A stretch of 64,000 bases of DNA from DSYU01 sp964437595 (GTDB taxonomy: Bacteria > Chloroflexota > Anaerolineae > Anaerolineales > Anaerolineaceae): positions 1-64,000 of the forward strand of contig CAYTHO010000007.1 in the NCBI GenBank assembly GCA_964437595.1, written 5' to 3'. This document shows, one piece after another, positions 34,966-44,330 of the stretch (position 1 is the first letter of the stretch; every line of letters begins with the position of its first letter). The position numbers and the translations under genes are program-made. The notes under the pieces are model-generated. The model worked only from the letters and a program-made list of their open reading frames with translations. It did not search any database and was not told the origin of the DNA.

Positions 34966-36798
34966 ATGTCCCCATCCATACCCGGACCGGAAGCCACCAT
35001 CCTCACCCAGGATGGTATAACCTTCCGCGATCTTAATAAAAACGGACGACTCGATCCCTACGAAGACCTCCGCCGCCCCATCGAGGAGCGGGTAGATGAC
35101 CTGCTCTCCCAGATGAACCTGGCCGAAAAGGCCGGGTTGATGTTCCATACCATCATACGGGTTGGCATGGACGGCGGGTTGGTGGAAACCACCGATGCGT
35201 ATAACCCGCACCCCACCTCACACTTTATCACCACGCTGCTGATGAATCATTTCAACGTTCACCAGATGCCGGCTCCCCGGCTGGCAGTTAGCTGGCACAA
35301 CCACCTGCAAAAGCTGGCAGAGCGCACCCGGCTTGGCATCCCAGTTACCATATCTTCCGACCCGCGCCACGCCTTCTCGCGCAACCCGGGCGCGAGCCAC
35401 GTTACCGATGCGTTCTCGCGCTGGCCCGAACCGATTGGCCTGGCTGCTGCCAATGACCCCGGGCTGGTAGAACAGTTCGGCGACATTGCCCGTCAGGAAT
35501 ATTGTGCTGTGGGCATTCGCGCTGCGCTGCACCCTATGGCTGACCTGTCCACTGAGCCGCGCTGGTCACGCATTAACGGCACGTTTGGCGAAGATGCTGC
35601 GCTTTCCGCGCGGATGGTCTCTGCTTATATTAAAGGATTCCAGGGCGAAGAAATCGGCCCGCACAGCGTATCCTGTATGACCAAGCACTTCCCGGGCGGC
35701 GGTCCGCAAAAAGATGGCTTTGACCCGCACTTCTCGTACGGCAAAGAGCAGGTTTATCCTGGAAATAACTTCGATTACCATCTGGGCCCCTTCGAGGCTG
35801 CTTTCCAGGCCGGGACCGGGCAGATTATGCCGTATTACGGACAGCCGATTGGACTGCCTATCGAAGAGGTGGGCTTTGGCTATAACAAAGAGGTAATCAC
35901 CGGCCTGCTGCGCAACAAATACGGCTTTGATGGCGTAGTTTGCACGGATTGGGGTCTGGTTTCCCCGCACATCGTTGACGGCAAAGTTTTCATGGAGGCG
36001 CGCTGCTGGGGCGTGGAACACCTGAGCCCTGAGGAACGGGCCCAAAAAGTGATCGAAGCCGGCGCCGACCAGTTTGGCGGCGAAGCCTGCCCTGAATTGA
36101 TCCTTGCCCTGGTGCAGTGCGGAAACGTCAGTGAAGAGCGCATCAACCTGTCAGCCAGGCGCTTACTGCGCGATAAATTCCGCCTGGGTCTCTTCGACAA
36201 TCCTTATATCAACGCAGACTTCGCCGAGAAAGTTGTAGGCAACGCGGATTTCCGCGCCACGGGCGAGCTAGCCCAGCGCAAGTCTATCGTGATGCTCAAG
36301 AAAGACCGGCTGCCGCTCCGCGAACGCCCGCGCGTATATGTGGAGGGCATCTCTGCCCAGGCCGCAGCAGCGTACAGCGAGGTAGTAGAGCGGGTTGAGG
36401 ATGCCGAAGTGGCCATCCTGCGCCTGAACGCACCATTCGAGCAGAAACCACCTGAGATGGGTTTCGCCGCCTGGTTCCACGAAGGCGACCTGGATTTTAA
36501 GGGTGCTGAAAAAGCGCGCATCCTGGCGCTGTTAGAGCGCATTCCCACCATCGTTGCCATCGACCTGGACCGGCCCGCGGTGATTCCCGAGATTGCTCAA
36601 AAGGCCGCCGGTCTTCTAGCCACCTTTGGTGCTAACGACGGCGCTATCCTGGATGTCGTCTTTGGTCGCTTTGCGCCCACCGGGAAGCTCCCGTTCGAAC
36701 TGCCCTCCTCGATGGAATCCGTGCGCCGCCAGAAAACCGATGTACCATATGACTCAGGCGATCCCGTATTCCCCTTTGGATTCGGGTTGACATATTGA
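34966..36798 (+). CDS. glycoside hydrolase family 3 beta-glycosidase
   Basis: A 610-residue GH3 enzyme. Near the start is RDLNKNGRLDPYEDLRRP, an EF-hand-like Ca loop common in a GH3 subgroup. The TIM barrel carries KHFPGGG (residues 240-246) and GFDGVVCTDWG with the nucleophile Asp328. The second alpha/beta domain runs to the C-terminal FPFGFGLTY. No fibronectin domain follows. There is no signal peptide, so the enzyme should be cytoplasmic and act on imported oligosaccharides or glycosides. Substrate cannot be read from sequence. GAGGAAAACC lies before the ATG. Confidence 0.93.
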   Translation: MSPSIPGPEATILTQDGITFRDLNKNGRLDPYEDLRRPIEERVDDLLSQMNLAEKAGLMFHTIIRVGMDGGLVETTDAYNPHPTSHFITTLLMNHFNVHQMPAPRLAVSWHNHLQKLAERTRLGIPVTISSDPRHAFSRNPGASHVTDAFSRWPEPIGLAAANDPGLVEQFGDIARQEYCAVGIRAALHPMADLSTEPRWSRINGTFGEDAALSARMVSAYIKGFQGEEIGPHSVSCMTKHFPGGGPQKDGFDPHFSYGKEQVYPGNNFDYHLGPFEAAFQAGTGQIMPYYGQPIGLPIEEVGFGYNKEVITGLLRNKYGFDGVVCTDWGLVSPHIVDGKVFMEARCWGVEHLSPEERAQKVIEAGADQFGGEACPELILALVQCGNVSEERINLSARRLLRDKFRLGLFDNPYINADFAEKVVGNADFRATGELAQRKSIVMLKKDRLPLRERPRVYVEGISAQAAAAYSEVVERVEDAEVAILRLNAPFEQKPPEMGFAAWFHEGDLDFKGAEKARILALLERIPTIVAIDLDRPAVIPEIAQKAAGLLATFGANDGAILDVVFGRFAPTGKLPFELPSSMESVRRQKTDVPYDSGDPVFPFGFGLTY

Positions 36799-36814
36799 AC
36801 CATTTTAGAATGCA

Positions 36815-36860
36815 ATGCAGCACTCTCGGCGCGGGTAAATCTGCGCCGGGAGTGCTGCAT
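36815..36860. terminator. bidirectional terminator between GH3 and lipoprotein genes
   Basis: Bases 36815-36832 (ATGCAGCACTCTCGGCGC) and 36843-36860 form an 18-bp stem with one G-U and a 10-base loop. Neither flank is U-rich, but the position between convergent genes supports a terminator. Confidence 0.75.
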
Positions 36861-36874
36861 ATCGGATACAGTTT

Positions 36875-37630
36875 CTAGGCACCGGCGCGTTCCGTTAGCA
36901 AGGTAATCAGCGGCTCCACGAACATCGTGTTCATCCCGCCACCGCGCATTCCACCCAGACCGCCGGGGCGAGCATGGGGCGTTCCCTGCGCATTCTGCGC
37001 ATCCGGCATCTGCCAACCGCCCGGCATGTCACCCCCTGGCACACCACCACTTGGCATTCCGCCACCTGGCACACCACCCCCCGGCATTTCCCCCCCAGGG
37101 AAACCGCCGCCCTGGTCACCCTGACCATTTTGGCCGCTGCGGCCCGACCCCGACTGCGCCTGGCGCGTCGCCAGTCGATTCGCATCCATCGTTGGCATCT
37201 GCTGCATCTTGATTCCATATTTTTCCATCAGTGCCTGAGTATCTTCTGGCTTCATGCTCATATCCTGAATTGCCTTCACCTGCTCAGCCGTCATGGTCTC
37301 TTCAATTTGCTCATACAGCGCATTGATTTCCTCGATAGAAGCGTTTTCGCTGGCGCTCAGGCTTTTTACCGCTTTCCATAGCGGCAGAAGCTCCGCAGCC
37401 TGCTCCGCTGTGACTGCGTTGGCAGTGTCCTCTAACATCAGCGTCCCCAATGCCAGCTTCCCCGAAACCGGCATATTACCGAAATCAGGCGATTGACCCG
37501 GCTGCCCGGGCTGATTCGCCTGCGCCGCCTCGGGTGTTGCGCTGGCCCCGGGGAGCTGGATGCTCGAACAGGCTGACAGTACCAGGGTAACCACTACAAC
37601 GATAAAAAGGTAACTGATTCTCTTGTACAT
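36875..37630 (-). CDS. lipoprotein with Gly/Pro/Met-rich repeats, ABC-exporter cluster
   Basis: A 251-residue lipoprotein: signal peptide with lipobox LSAC (Cys21). Residues about 60-150 are helical and carry two TAEQ motifs (AVTAEQAAELLPLWKAV, TMTAEQVKAIQDM) faintly like the LTxxQ motif of Spy/CpxP proteins. Residues about 170-210 are PGG repeats (PGGEMPGGGVPGGGMPSGG). A final segment is amphipathic. It is the last gene of the exporter cluster, 87 bases past the ATPase. The similar FPGGGM tails of two adaptors in the same cluster suggest a common partner. Function unknown. Confidence 0.75.
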   Translation of the reverse strand: MYKRISYLFIVVVVTLVLSACSSIQLPGASATPEAAQANQPGQPGQSPDFGNMPVSGKLALGTLMLEDTANAVTAEQAAELLPLWKAVKSLSASENASIEEINALYEQIEETMTAEQVKAIQDMSMKPEDTQALMEKYGIKMQQMPTMDANRLATRQAQSGSGRSGQNGQGDQGGGFPGGEMPGGGVPGGGMPSGGVPGGDMPGGWQMPDAQNAQGTPHARPGGLGGMRGGGMNTMFVEPLITLLTERAGA

Positions 37631-37717
37631 ATCGACAGATTCGTTTCCTTTATATTAAGATTCCTAACGCTTTGTTTGCCAGACGCGATTTCCAAAACTG
37701 CACCTGCCCGCGCGCGC

Positions 37718-38488
37718 TCACTCACTCGCCGCACTTTTCTCTCCCACCGGATATTCCACCCCGGTTGCGTTCTGCCAGGTGACCCGTCGCCCATTCATCT
37801 GGTCCGAGAACAGCTTTCCATCGCGGACCATGATGATGCGTTCTGTGTGGTGGGCGATATCCGGCTCGTGCGTCACCATCACAATCGTCCGCCCGCGGTC
37901 ATGCAGATCGTGGAGCAGGGCAAGGATTTCCTCACTCGAATGTGTATCCAGGTTGCCAGTGGGCTCATCAGCCAGCAGCAGCACGGGGTCGTTGACCAGA
38001 GCGCGAGCGATAGCGACACGCTGCTGCTGCCCACCCGATAGCTCGCTGGGCAGGTGATGTACCCGTTCTTTCAACCCTACGCTTTCCAGTGCTGCCAGGG
38101 CAATTTCCTTGCGCTCCGCTGGGCTGATCTGATTTTCACGGCGGTAAATCATGGGCATGATGACGTTATCCAGCGCGGTTGCGCGGGACAACAGGTTGAA
38201 GGATTGGAAAACAAATCCCAGCTTCAGGCTACGGATGAAAGCCAGTTCCTTTCTCGAATACTCGCTGACGTCTTCGCCGTCGAGGATGTATTTTCCCTCC
38301 GTGGGCCGGTCCAGGCAGGCCAGAATATTCATCAAAGTGCTTTTCCCCGAGCCGCTGGGGCCCATGATGGCTACAAACTCGCCCGGGTAGATCTTGATGC
38401 TGATGCCATTGACCGCCGCAACCTCTGCGTCCCCGGAGCCGTACACCTTTTTCAAATCGACCGTCTCGATAATTGGTTGTTTTTCCAT
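37718..38488 (-). CDS. ABC transporter ATPase, MacB/LolD type (system 2)
   Basis: A 256-residue ATPase of the MacB/LolD/FtsE class, energising a four-helix permease. Walker A GPSGSGKST, Q-loop FVFQSFNLL, signature LSGGQQQRVAIARAL, Walker B LLLADEPTGNLD and the H-loop THEP are all intact. A C-terminal extension of about 30 residues follows the usual end. AGAGGCAG precedes the ATG. It lies after three adaptor genes, and its permease partner (43072-44307) is separated from it by those three genes. Confidence 0.93.
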   Translation of the reverse strand: MEKQPIIETVDLKKVYGSGDAEVAAVNGISIKIYPGEFVAIMGPSGSGKSTLMNILACLDRPTEGKYILDGEDVSEYSRKELAFIRSLKLGFVFQSFNLLSRATALDNVIMPMIYRRENQISPAERKEIALAALESVGLKERVHHLPSELSGGQQQRVAIARALVNDPVLLLADEPTGNLDTHSSEEILALLHDLHDRGRTIVMVTHEPDIAHHTERIIMVRDGKLFSDQMNGRRVTWQNATGVEYPVGEKSAASE

Positions 38489-38513
38489 GTCTGCCTCTAT
38501 TGGGTCTATACCC

Positions 38514-39947
38514 TTACCTGGTCTGTGTCGTTCCGGTAGAAACCGTGTCGCCCAGTTTTACCCCGCTTTTGATTTCTACGTAGGTATCATCCTGCAAACC
38601 AACCTCTACTACTTTCATCTTGGGTTTCCCGTCCGTGCCCACCACGAAAACTGCGTAAGTGCCTTCCCCCAGGTCGCGTAGCGCCTGCGGTGGGACCAGC
38701 AGCACGTTCTCTGCCGAAGCTTGCAGCAGCGTAACCGTACCGGTCAAACCTTTCAGCAGGCGGGCGCTTGCATCCTCATCACGCAATACCAACTGGATCA
38801 CACCCGTCGCCACCTGATACTGGCCCGAAGTGGTCAGGGATGGATCGATACGTATAACTTTGCCTTTGAAGGTATGATCCGGCAACGCATCAAAAACCAC
38901 CTCAGCTTCCTGGTCAATGGCAACATGATCCATGTCCGATTCGTCCACGCTGAAATCCACCAACGGGTGCGCCAGGTCGGCAATGGTGATAAACGTATCC
39001 GTTCCAACACTATCACCAGCCAGACCAGCTACCGAAAGGATGGTGCCATCGAAAGGAGCCACAATGGTGGCGCCAGCCAGGGTTTCTTTTGCCGTATCTA
39101 CCTTTAGCTGGGCGCTGGAAACCGTGTTTTCAGCAGTCGCCAACTCGATTGGGTCGATGCCGTTATTCTTTATCAGCAAATCCAGCGTGGCCTTTGCCTC
39201 GACCAGGTCTGCTTCAGCAACCGCCAGAACAGCCTGGGAAGAAGAAACCTCGTAATCCGTGTACCCGGCACAGTATTCGTAATTGGTTTTGGCCTGTGCA
39301 ACAATGTTCTTCTGCGGCAATATGGTGTTTTTATAGTAACTGGCATCGCCGCCGCCATCCCCCAGCGATTCGAGATACTCCTGCGCGTGCACGTAGGTGA
39401 AGTAATAGGCTTCCAACGTGTCCTTATCACAGCGCTCCCAGCCTTTCTGGACAACCTCCGACTTTGCATCAGTCACGGCTTTTTCCGCCTGCACTACCGC
39501 CAACTGCGCGTCAGCCAGGTTGGAAGCCGCGCTTTGATTCAGCGTGTCCAGTTCCTGCTGAGCGGCGTTCAATGCTTGCTGCGCTGTGTTGATATCATCC
39601 TGTAGTTCGCTCAGATTCGACAGCTCAGCCAGCACATCGCCTTTCTTCACTGTATCGCTGACCTGAACATAAACATCTGCCACAGTGCCTGCAGCAGAAA
39701 AGGCCAGGTTCTTTTCCTGACCCGCCGCCAGCGTACCCGAACCGGTGACAGACAGGTTTATACTACCCTGGATCACCTGCGCGGTGTACAGCGTTTCCGT
39801 TGTGGTCTGTTCGGTTTGGCCTGGCTGCTGCGTCCAGAAATAAACTCCTGCGCCTCCGGCAGCGATTAACAGTACAACCAACGCTGCTAAAATCCAGATT
39901 CTTCTGGTTTTTGACCGTTTTTCCCTGATGGTTAACGTTTTCTTCAT
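38514..39947 (-). CDS. HlyD/MacA-type membrane fusion protein A (system 2)
   Basis: A 477-residue adaptor with an N-terminal transmembrane helix (about 20-42), lipoyl half-motifs (GTVADVYVQVSDTVKKGDVL and APFDGTILSVAGLAGD), a long alpha-hairpin of about 170 residues, beta-barrel and membrane-proximal domains. The hairpin contains C-x52-C (ERCDKD and YEYCAGYTDYE) and then NNGIDP. The Cys spacing equals that of adaptor D. GGAGAT lies 7 bases before the ATG. Known MacA proteins couple a MacB permease to substrate release or to an outer membrane duct; no duct gene is present. Confidence 0.88.
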   Translation of the reverse strand: MKKTLTIREKRSKTRRIWILAALVVLLIAAGGAGVYFWTQQPGQTEQTTTETLYTAQVIQGSINLSVTGSGTLAAGQEKNLAFSAAGTVADVYVQVSDTVKKGDVLAELSNLSELQDDINTAQQALNAAQQELDTLNQSAASNLADAQLAVVQAEKAVTDAKSEVVQKGWERCDKDTLEAYYFTYVHAQEYLESLGDGGGDASYYKNTILPQKNIVAQAKTNYEYCAGYTDYEVSSSQAVLAVAEADLVEAKATLDLLIKNNGIDPIELATAENTVSSAQLKVDTAKETLAGATIVAPFDGTILSVAGLAGDSVGTDTFITIADLAHPLVDFSVDESDMDHVAIDQEAEVVFDALPDHTFKGKVIRIDPSLTTSGQYQVATGVIQLVLRDEDASARLLKGLTGTVTLLQASAENVLLVPPQALRDLGEGTYAVFVVGTDGKPKMKVVEVGLQDDTYVEIKSGVKLGDTVSTGTTQTR

Positions 39948-39997
39948 CACGATCTCCAAAACCCTAAAAATGAACTCTACCTGTCCAGCACACTATC

Positions 39998-41458
39998 CTA
40001 TTTGTCTTCGATCTGGCTGGTGATAATCTTCTCACCCTCCAACAGGCCGCTGGTGATCTCCGCCGAGGCCACCGTGCGCAAGCCAATGACCACTTCACGC
40101 TTCTCCGGCTGGCCCTGCGCATTCAGCACGTACACGTACGCCGCCTGACCATCTGGCTCGTATAAGGCCTGGGCCGGGGCGATCAGCGCATTCCTGGCCT
40201 GTTTGCAGGTCACCTCAACGGATGCGGTCAACCCGACAGACAGTTTTTTTCCGGCTGCCGACTGTTCTTTTTGAAGATCAATCAGCCCCTGCGCCATGCT
40301 CACACTGTTAACCGTTACCAACACCGGTGAAACCTGAATCACGGTTCCTGGAAAGGTTTCACCGAGAAAGCTGTCAAAGGTCACATCTGCTGCGCAGCCA
40401 ACGGCGAAATTTTCCAGGTCTGTTTCATCAATATTCACCCGAACCTGCGGCTGTTCCAAATCGGCCACGGTGATAAACGTTCCAGTACTCACCGTGTCTC
40501 CAACCTTGCCGTTGACCCTGGTGACCGTCCCATTCATGGGAGCGGTAATGGTGGTTCCAGCCAGCTGGCTTTGGGCCTTTGCTAGCTGCAGTTTTGCGTT
40601 ATCCAGCGCGGCCTGTGCAATTTCTACCACGGTGGCATCGACACCGGAGCTGGCCTGAAGTTTTTCGTACTTCGCTTTGGCCTGCTCCAGCTTTGCTTTG
40701 GCAAGCTGCAAATCGGCCTGGGAAGAGGCAATTTCCTGGTCGGTATAGCCCTGGCAGTAGGTGTAATTGGCATAGGCCTGATTACGTTTCTTGCGCAGGG
40801 GGGTCAAGTTCTGCAAGATATAATCCCGCCCATAACCGGTCTCCGGGTCATTCAAGCGACCTTCCCACAGGTCCACATCCTTTTGGGCATACAGGTACTC
40901 GAAGTAATATTCCTGTGTCTTGCCCGGCATGCAGCGCGCATCTCCTTTTTCATGTGCGTTCGCCTGGGCATCCGCGTAGGCTTGTTGAGCAGCTGCCTGG
41001 TCGGCCATGGCCTGGGCCAGCGCACCCGCCGAGTTGTTCTGCAAATCATCCAGCTCGCGCTGCGCCACCTGCACGGCCAGCGTCTGGTCCAGAATGGTCT
41101 GTTTCAGCGTTTCCGTGTCTCCCAGCGTGGCCAACACCTGCCCTTGCTTAACCATATCGCCAGGTTCCACGTTCAGCGTGGATACTGTTTCCTCAACGGA
41201 GAAGACCAGGTCGACGGACTGGGCTGTTATTACCGTGCCGGTTCCCGACACAACCACGGACAGGTCGCTGCGCCGGACGGTCGTTGTTTTATAGGCGGCA
41301 GCCGCTCCAGTGGGCGTCGCCGCAGCCTGCCCGATCGTGATTTCACCTGCCTGCACTTTTGTCCAGACGAAGAACGCAATCACAGCGATGACAACCAGAG
41401 CCAGGGCTGACAGAAGGAAACCTTTACCTTTCATAGGGTGTTTATGCTTTGCGATCAT
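39998..41458 (-). CDS. HlyD/MacA-type membrane fusion protein B (system 2)
   Basis: A 486-residue adaptor: transmembrane helix at about 12-32, first lipoyl segment (ETVSTLNVEPGDMVKQGQVL), hairpin with C-x58-C (ARCMPG and YTYCQGYTDQE) and SSGVDAT, second lipoyl segment (APMNGTVTRVNGKVGD), barrel, and a final ALYEPDGQAAYVYV domain. The hairpin is longer than those of its neighbours. GAGG precedes the first ATG; another ATG lies 8 codons in. Its N-terminus (KHKHPMKGKG) is unusually basic. Confidence 0.88.
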   Translation of the reverse strand: MIAKHKHPMKGKGFLLSALALVVIAVIAFFVWTKVQAGEITIGQAAATPTGAAAAYKTTTVRRSDLSVVVSGTGTVITAQSVDLVFSVEETVSTLNVEPGDMVKQGQVLATLGDTETLKQTILDQTLAVQVAQRELDDLQNNSAGALAQAMADQAAAQQAYADAQANAHEKGDARCMPGKTQEYYFEYLYAQKDVDLWEGRLNDPETGYGRDYILQNLTPLRKKRNQAYANYTYCQGYTDQEIASSQADLQLAKAKLEQAKAKYEKLQASSGVDATVVEIAQAALDNAKLQLAKAQSQLAGTTITAPMNGTVTRVNGKVGDTVSTGTFITVADLEQPQVRVNIDETDLENFAVGCAADVTFDSFLGETFPGTVIQVSPVLVTVNSVSMAQGLIDLQKEQSAAGKKLSVGLTASVEVTCKQARNALIAPAQALYEPDGQAAYVYVLNAQGQPEKREVVIGLRTVASAEITSGLLEGEKIITSQIEDK

Positions 41459-41507
41459 TCAAAACCTCATTCCATCTTTTCATGTTCCTCTGCATTCACT
41501 GCCTGGT

Positions 41508-42998
41508 TCACGGCATCCTGCCACCGCCGCCGTCCATAAACATTCCCCCACCAGGGAAACCGCTGTCTTCGTTAACCTTTACTTTGACCCGAACAATATC
41601 GCCTTCACTCAAGCCAGCGGTAATCTCAGCGTAACTGTCGTTTTGCAGGCCCACGGAAACGATTTGCTGGGTTACCTGCCCATCGCTCCCTACCAGGCTG
41701 ACTAAATAATCGCCGCTGCTCAGCTGTTTTAGAGCATCCACCGGAACGAGCAGTACGTTCGCCGCCCCTTTGCCGGTGATCGTGACAGTCGCGCTCAGCC
41801 CTAACTGCAGTGATTCAAAAGTGGAAGCATATTCTTCGTCCAGCGTCACTTGCCCGGAGGCCGCCCGGAAAGGACCAAAAGCAATCATCTGCGGGTTAGC
41901 TAACGAGACCTTTCCCGAAAATGACTGGCCTGCCAGAGCGGTAAACGTTACCACCGCCGGATTGCCTACTACCAACTGCCCCATGTCGGTTTCATCCAGA
42001 GAGACTGTAACGGTAGGATGGTTGACATCGGAAATGGTTATGAATGTAGAAGTATCAACGATGGCACCTATTGAGCCCGCAAGGGTAGTAACCTTTCCAT
42101 CGATCGGAGCGATCAGGGTTGTACCATCCAAGGCTTCCTGCGCGGAATCCGCCTGGGTTTGCGCGGCTTCCACCCTCGTTTCCAGCCTTGAAAGCATATC
42201 CGGGTCGATCCCCGCGGATTCCTCGAGCGTTTCGTATGTATTCTCTGCTTCCTGGAGTGCTACTTTCGCAACCTCCAGAGTCGACTCGGCGCTGAGCTTT
42301 TCCGTGGCTGTGTACGCACTGCAGTAGGAGTAGTTAGCTACGGCTGTATCGTGATCGTAACCGGCGATAACGACTTCCTCCGAAGAGGGGTCGATCAGAT
42401 ACAAAGCATTCAGCTTTTCGGTGGCCTGCGCCAGAGCAGTTTTGTATTTGTTGAACAGCTCTGGAGTGCAGCGGGCAAGTTCTGTACGCTGGCTGTCGCT
42501 GAGGGCTTCATCGTATGCGTTCTGAGCATTCACCAGATCCTGGTATGCCTTTGCCAGGCTAGAGCCGCCTTTCTTTTGTAAATCCGCCAATTCTTGCTGG
42601 GCCTGGAGCAGGCTGGCCTGGGCGGATGCCAGGTTGGCTTCCAGGTCTTTGGCCTTTTCCAGTCGCGCCAGCACATCGCCTGCCTTGACTCTATCGCCTA
42701 GATTCACATTAAGCTCGGAGACCCTACCGCTGGTAGAAAAGCTCAAGTTTACCGCCTGGTTGGAAACTAAAGTCCCCGAGCCGCTCGCGGTGATCTGGAT
42801 GCTGCCGCGTTCTACGGTCACATCTTTGGTGGTAGACCCTGCCTGGGCGACTGCCTGCGCCTGGGTGTTCTTGCCCAGAAAATACCAGGCCGATCCCGCA
42901 CCAATAACCAGCACCAGCAGGCTTACCAGGATCACCCGGCCCAGCTTCCCGGCCTGCTTTTGTTTGTTATACGATCCCAATGCTGCTTGCGTGCCCAT
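41508..42998 (-). CDS. HlyD/MacA-type membrane fusion protein C with Gly/Met-rich tail (system 2)
   Basis: A 496-residue adaptor: transmembrane helix at about 22-43, lipoyl halves (GRVSELNVNLGDRVKAGDVL; APIDGKVTTLAGSIGA), hairpin with C-x48-C (ARCTPE and YSYCSAYT) and SAGIDPD. It ends in SGFPGGGMFMDGGGGRMP, a low-complexity tail like the lipoprotein at 36875. GGAGGG is 7 bases before the chosen ATG. Cys spacing and tail match adaptor E, so C and E are likely duplicates. Confidence 0.88.
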   Translation of the reverse strand: MGTQAALGSYNKQKQAGKLGRVILVSLLVLVIGAGSAWYFLGKNTQAQAVAQAGSTTKDVTVERGSIQITASGSGTLVSNQAVNLSFSTSGRVSELNVNLGDRVKAGDVLARLEKAKDLEANLASAQASLLQAQQELADLQKKGGSSLAKAYQDLVNAQNAYDEALSDSQRTELARCTPELFNKYKTALAQATEKLNALYLIDPSSEEVVIAGYDHDTAVANYSYCSAYTATEKLSAESTLEVAKVALQEAENTYETLEESAGIDPDMLSRLETRVEAAQTQADSAQEALDGTTLIAPIDGKVTTLAGSIGAIVDTSTFITISDVNHPTVTVSLDETDMGQLVVGNPAVVTFTALAGQSFSGKVSLANPQMIAFGPFRAASGQVTLDEEYASTFESLQLGLSATVTITGKGAANVLLVPVDALKQLSSGDYLVSLVGSDGQVTQQIVSVGLQNDSYAEITAGLSEGDIVRVKVKVNEDSGFPGGGMFMDGGGGRMP

Positions 42999-43071
42999 CA
43001 AATCCCTCCACAACCTATCGAGCGTTGTTTGTTATCCGATTGATTTGTCTCTTCCACGAATGAATAAAGCC

Positions 43072-44307
43072 TCATTCATGCCTCAACGCTTCAATGGGAT
43101 CTAACCTCGCCGCCTTCTGTGCCGGAAGAAAGCCGAAGAAAATGCCGATCAGAGCCGAGGAGGAGAAGGAAAGCACAATCGAGTACGGCAGGATCACGGT
43201 GCGCATATCGCTCAGCCTGCCAAAAAGCTGCGCCCCGCCGATCCCCGCCAGCACCCCCAACAAACCGCCGATCAGGCTCAACATCAAAGCCTCAGAGAGG
43301 AACTGGACCTGGATATCACCCGGAGTTGCACCCACCGCCTGGCGCAGACCGATTTCGCGCGTGCGCTCTGTAACGCTCACTAACATAATGTTCATAATGC
43401 CGATCCCGCCTACGATCAGCGATACCCCTGCTACCCAGGCCAGCAGCGTACGGAACGAAGCGGTGGTGGATGCCTGGGTTTCGATAATATCGGATTGGGT
43501 AGTGATGGTAAAATCCGCGCTGTCTGAGGCCACGTTATGGCGCGTCAAAAGCAGCTGGCTCACCTGCGATTTCACCGCATCCATACTGGCGTTTTTGTCC
43601 ACCGAGACATAGATGGTGTTCACCCGGTCGCCCATGAAACGAGCGAACATATTGTTGGTCAGCTTCTTGAACACCACATTGATGGGCGTGTAAACCTGCG
43701 AGTCGAAATCGGTGCCTCCAGCAATTCCTTTGGGCGCCAATACTCCAACCACTACCATCTGTGTATTGTTGGCATAGAGCGTCTGGCCCACCGGATCATC
43801 TTCCCCAAACAACTCGACAGCGACTTCTGAACCTAACACGATGACCTTTTGAACCCGCTCGTTATCCTCCTCAGTAATGAAGCGACCGTTGCCAATTTCG
43901 ACATTGCGCACCGTGGTGTAATCTGGCGTTGTGCCAATCACGCTGATGCTGTCGAGGGTGGTATTGCCCACTTTGAGAGTCACGCTGGTTCTTTGCTCCA
44001 CCGACACGCCGGCCACACCCACCACCTGTTCACGAATCGCATCCACATCTGAGTAAACCAGCCCACCTTTCTGGTTCTGCGGCCCCTGGTTAGGGCCGCC
44101 GCGCGTCATGGCCTGGTTGATGAAGAGCAGGTTCGAGCCCAGCCCGTTAATCTGGTCAGCAATTGCTGCTTCCGTACCGGCACTGATGGCAACCATAATA
44201 ATCACCGCGGCCACACCGATGATCACGCCTAACATGGTCAGCACCGAACGCAGCTTGTTCGACATGAGACTCTTCCACGCAATTTTGATGACTTCTCCAA
44301 GATTCAT
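43072..44307 (-). CDS. MacB-type ABC transporter permease (system 2)
   Basis: A 411-residue FtsX/MacB-fold permease without a fused ATPase. One transmembrane helix near the N-terminus (about 20-42), an extracytoplasmic domain of about 230 residues, then three more helices. VTERTREIGLRQAVGAT is the coupling motif of the family and GGIGIMNIMLVSV the second helix. AGGAG precedes the ATG. It stands between adaptors D and C; its ATPase is most likely 37718-38488. Confidence 0.92.
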   Translation of the reverse strand: MNLGEVIKIAWKSLMSNKLRSVLTMLGVIIGVAAVIIMVAISAGTEAAIADQINGLGSNLLFINQAMTRGGPNQGPQNQKGGLVYSDVDAIREQVVGVAGVSVEQRTSVTLKVGNTTLDSISVIGTTPDYTTVRNVEIGNGRFITEEDNERVQKVIVLGSEVAVELFGEDDPVGQTLYANNTQMVVVGVLAPKGIAGGTDFDSQVYTPINVVFKKLTNNMFARFMGDRVNTIYVSVDKNASMDAVKSQVSQLLLTRHNVASDSADFTITTQSDIIETQASTTASFRTLLAWVAGVSLIVGGIGIMNIMLVSVTERTREIGLRQAVGATPGDIQVQFLSEALMLSLIGGLLGVLAGIGGAQLFGRLSDMRTVILPYSIVLSFSSSALIGIFFGFLPAQKAARLDPIEALRHE

Positions 44308-44330
44308 TGCACTACTCCTACAAGCTCAAC

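Noticed and set aside
37020..37115. Possible CRISPR-like or tandem DNA repeat in the lipoprotein gene
   Set aside because: The repeats are short, imperfect and in frame, coding for PGG(G/E/D)(M/V) units; they are protein-level low complexity.
40579..41151. 190-codon plus-strand frame opposite adaptor B
   Set aside because: No start signal or domain, and adaptor B is well supported on the other strand.
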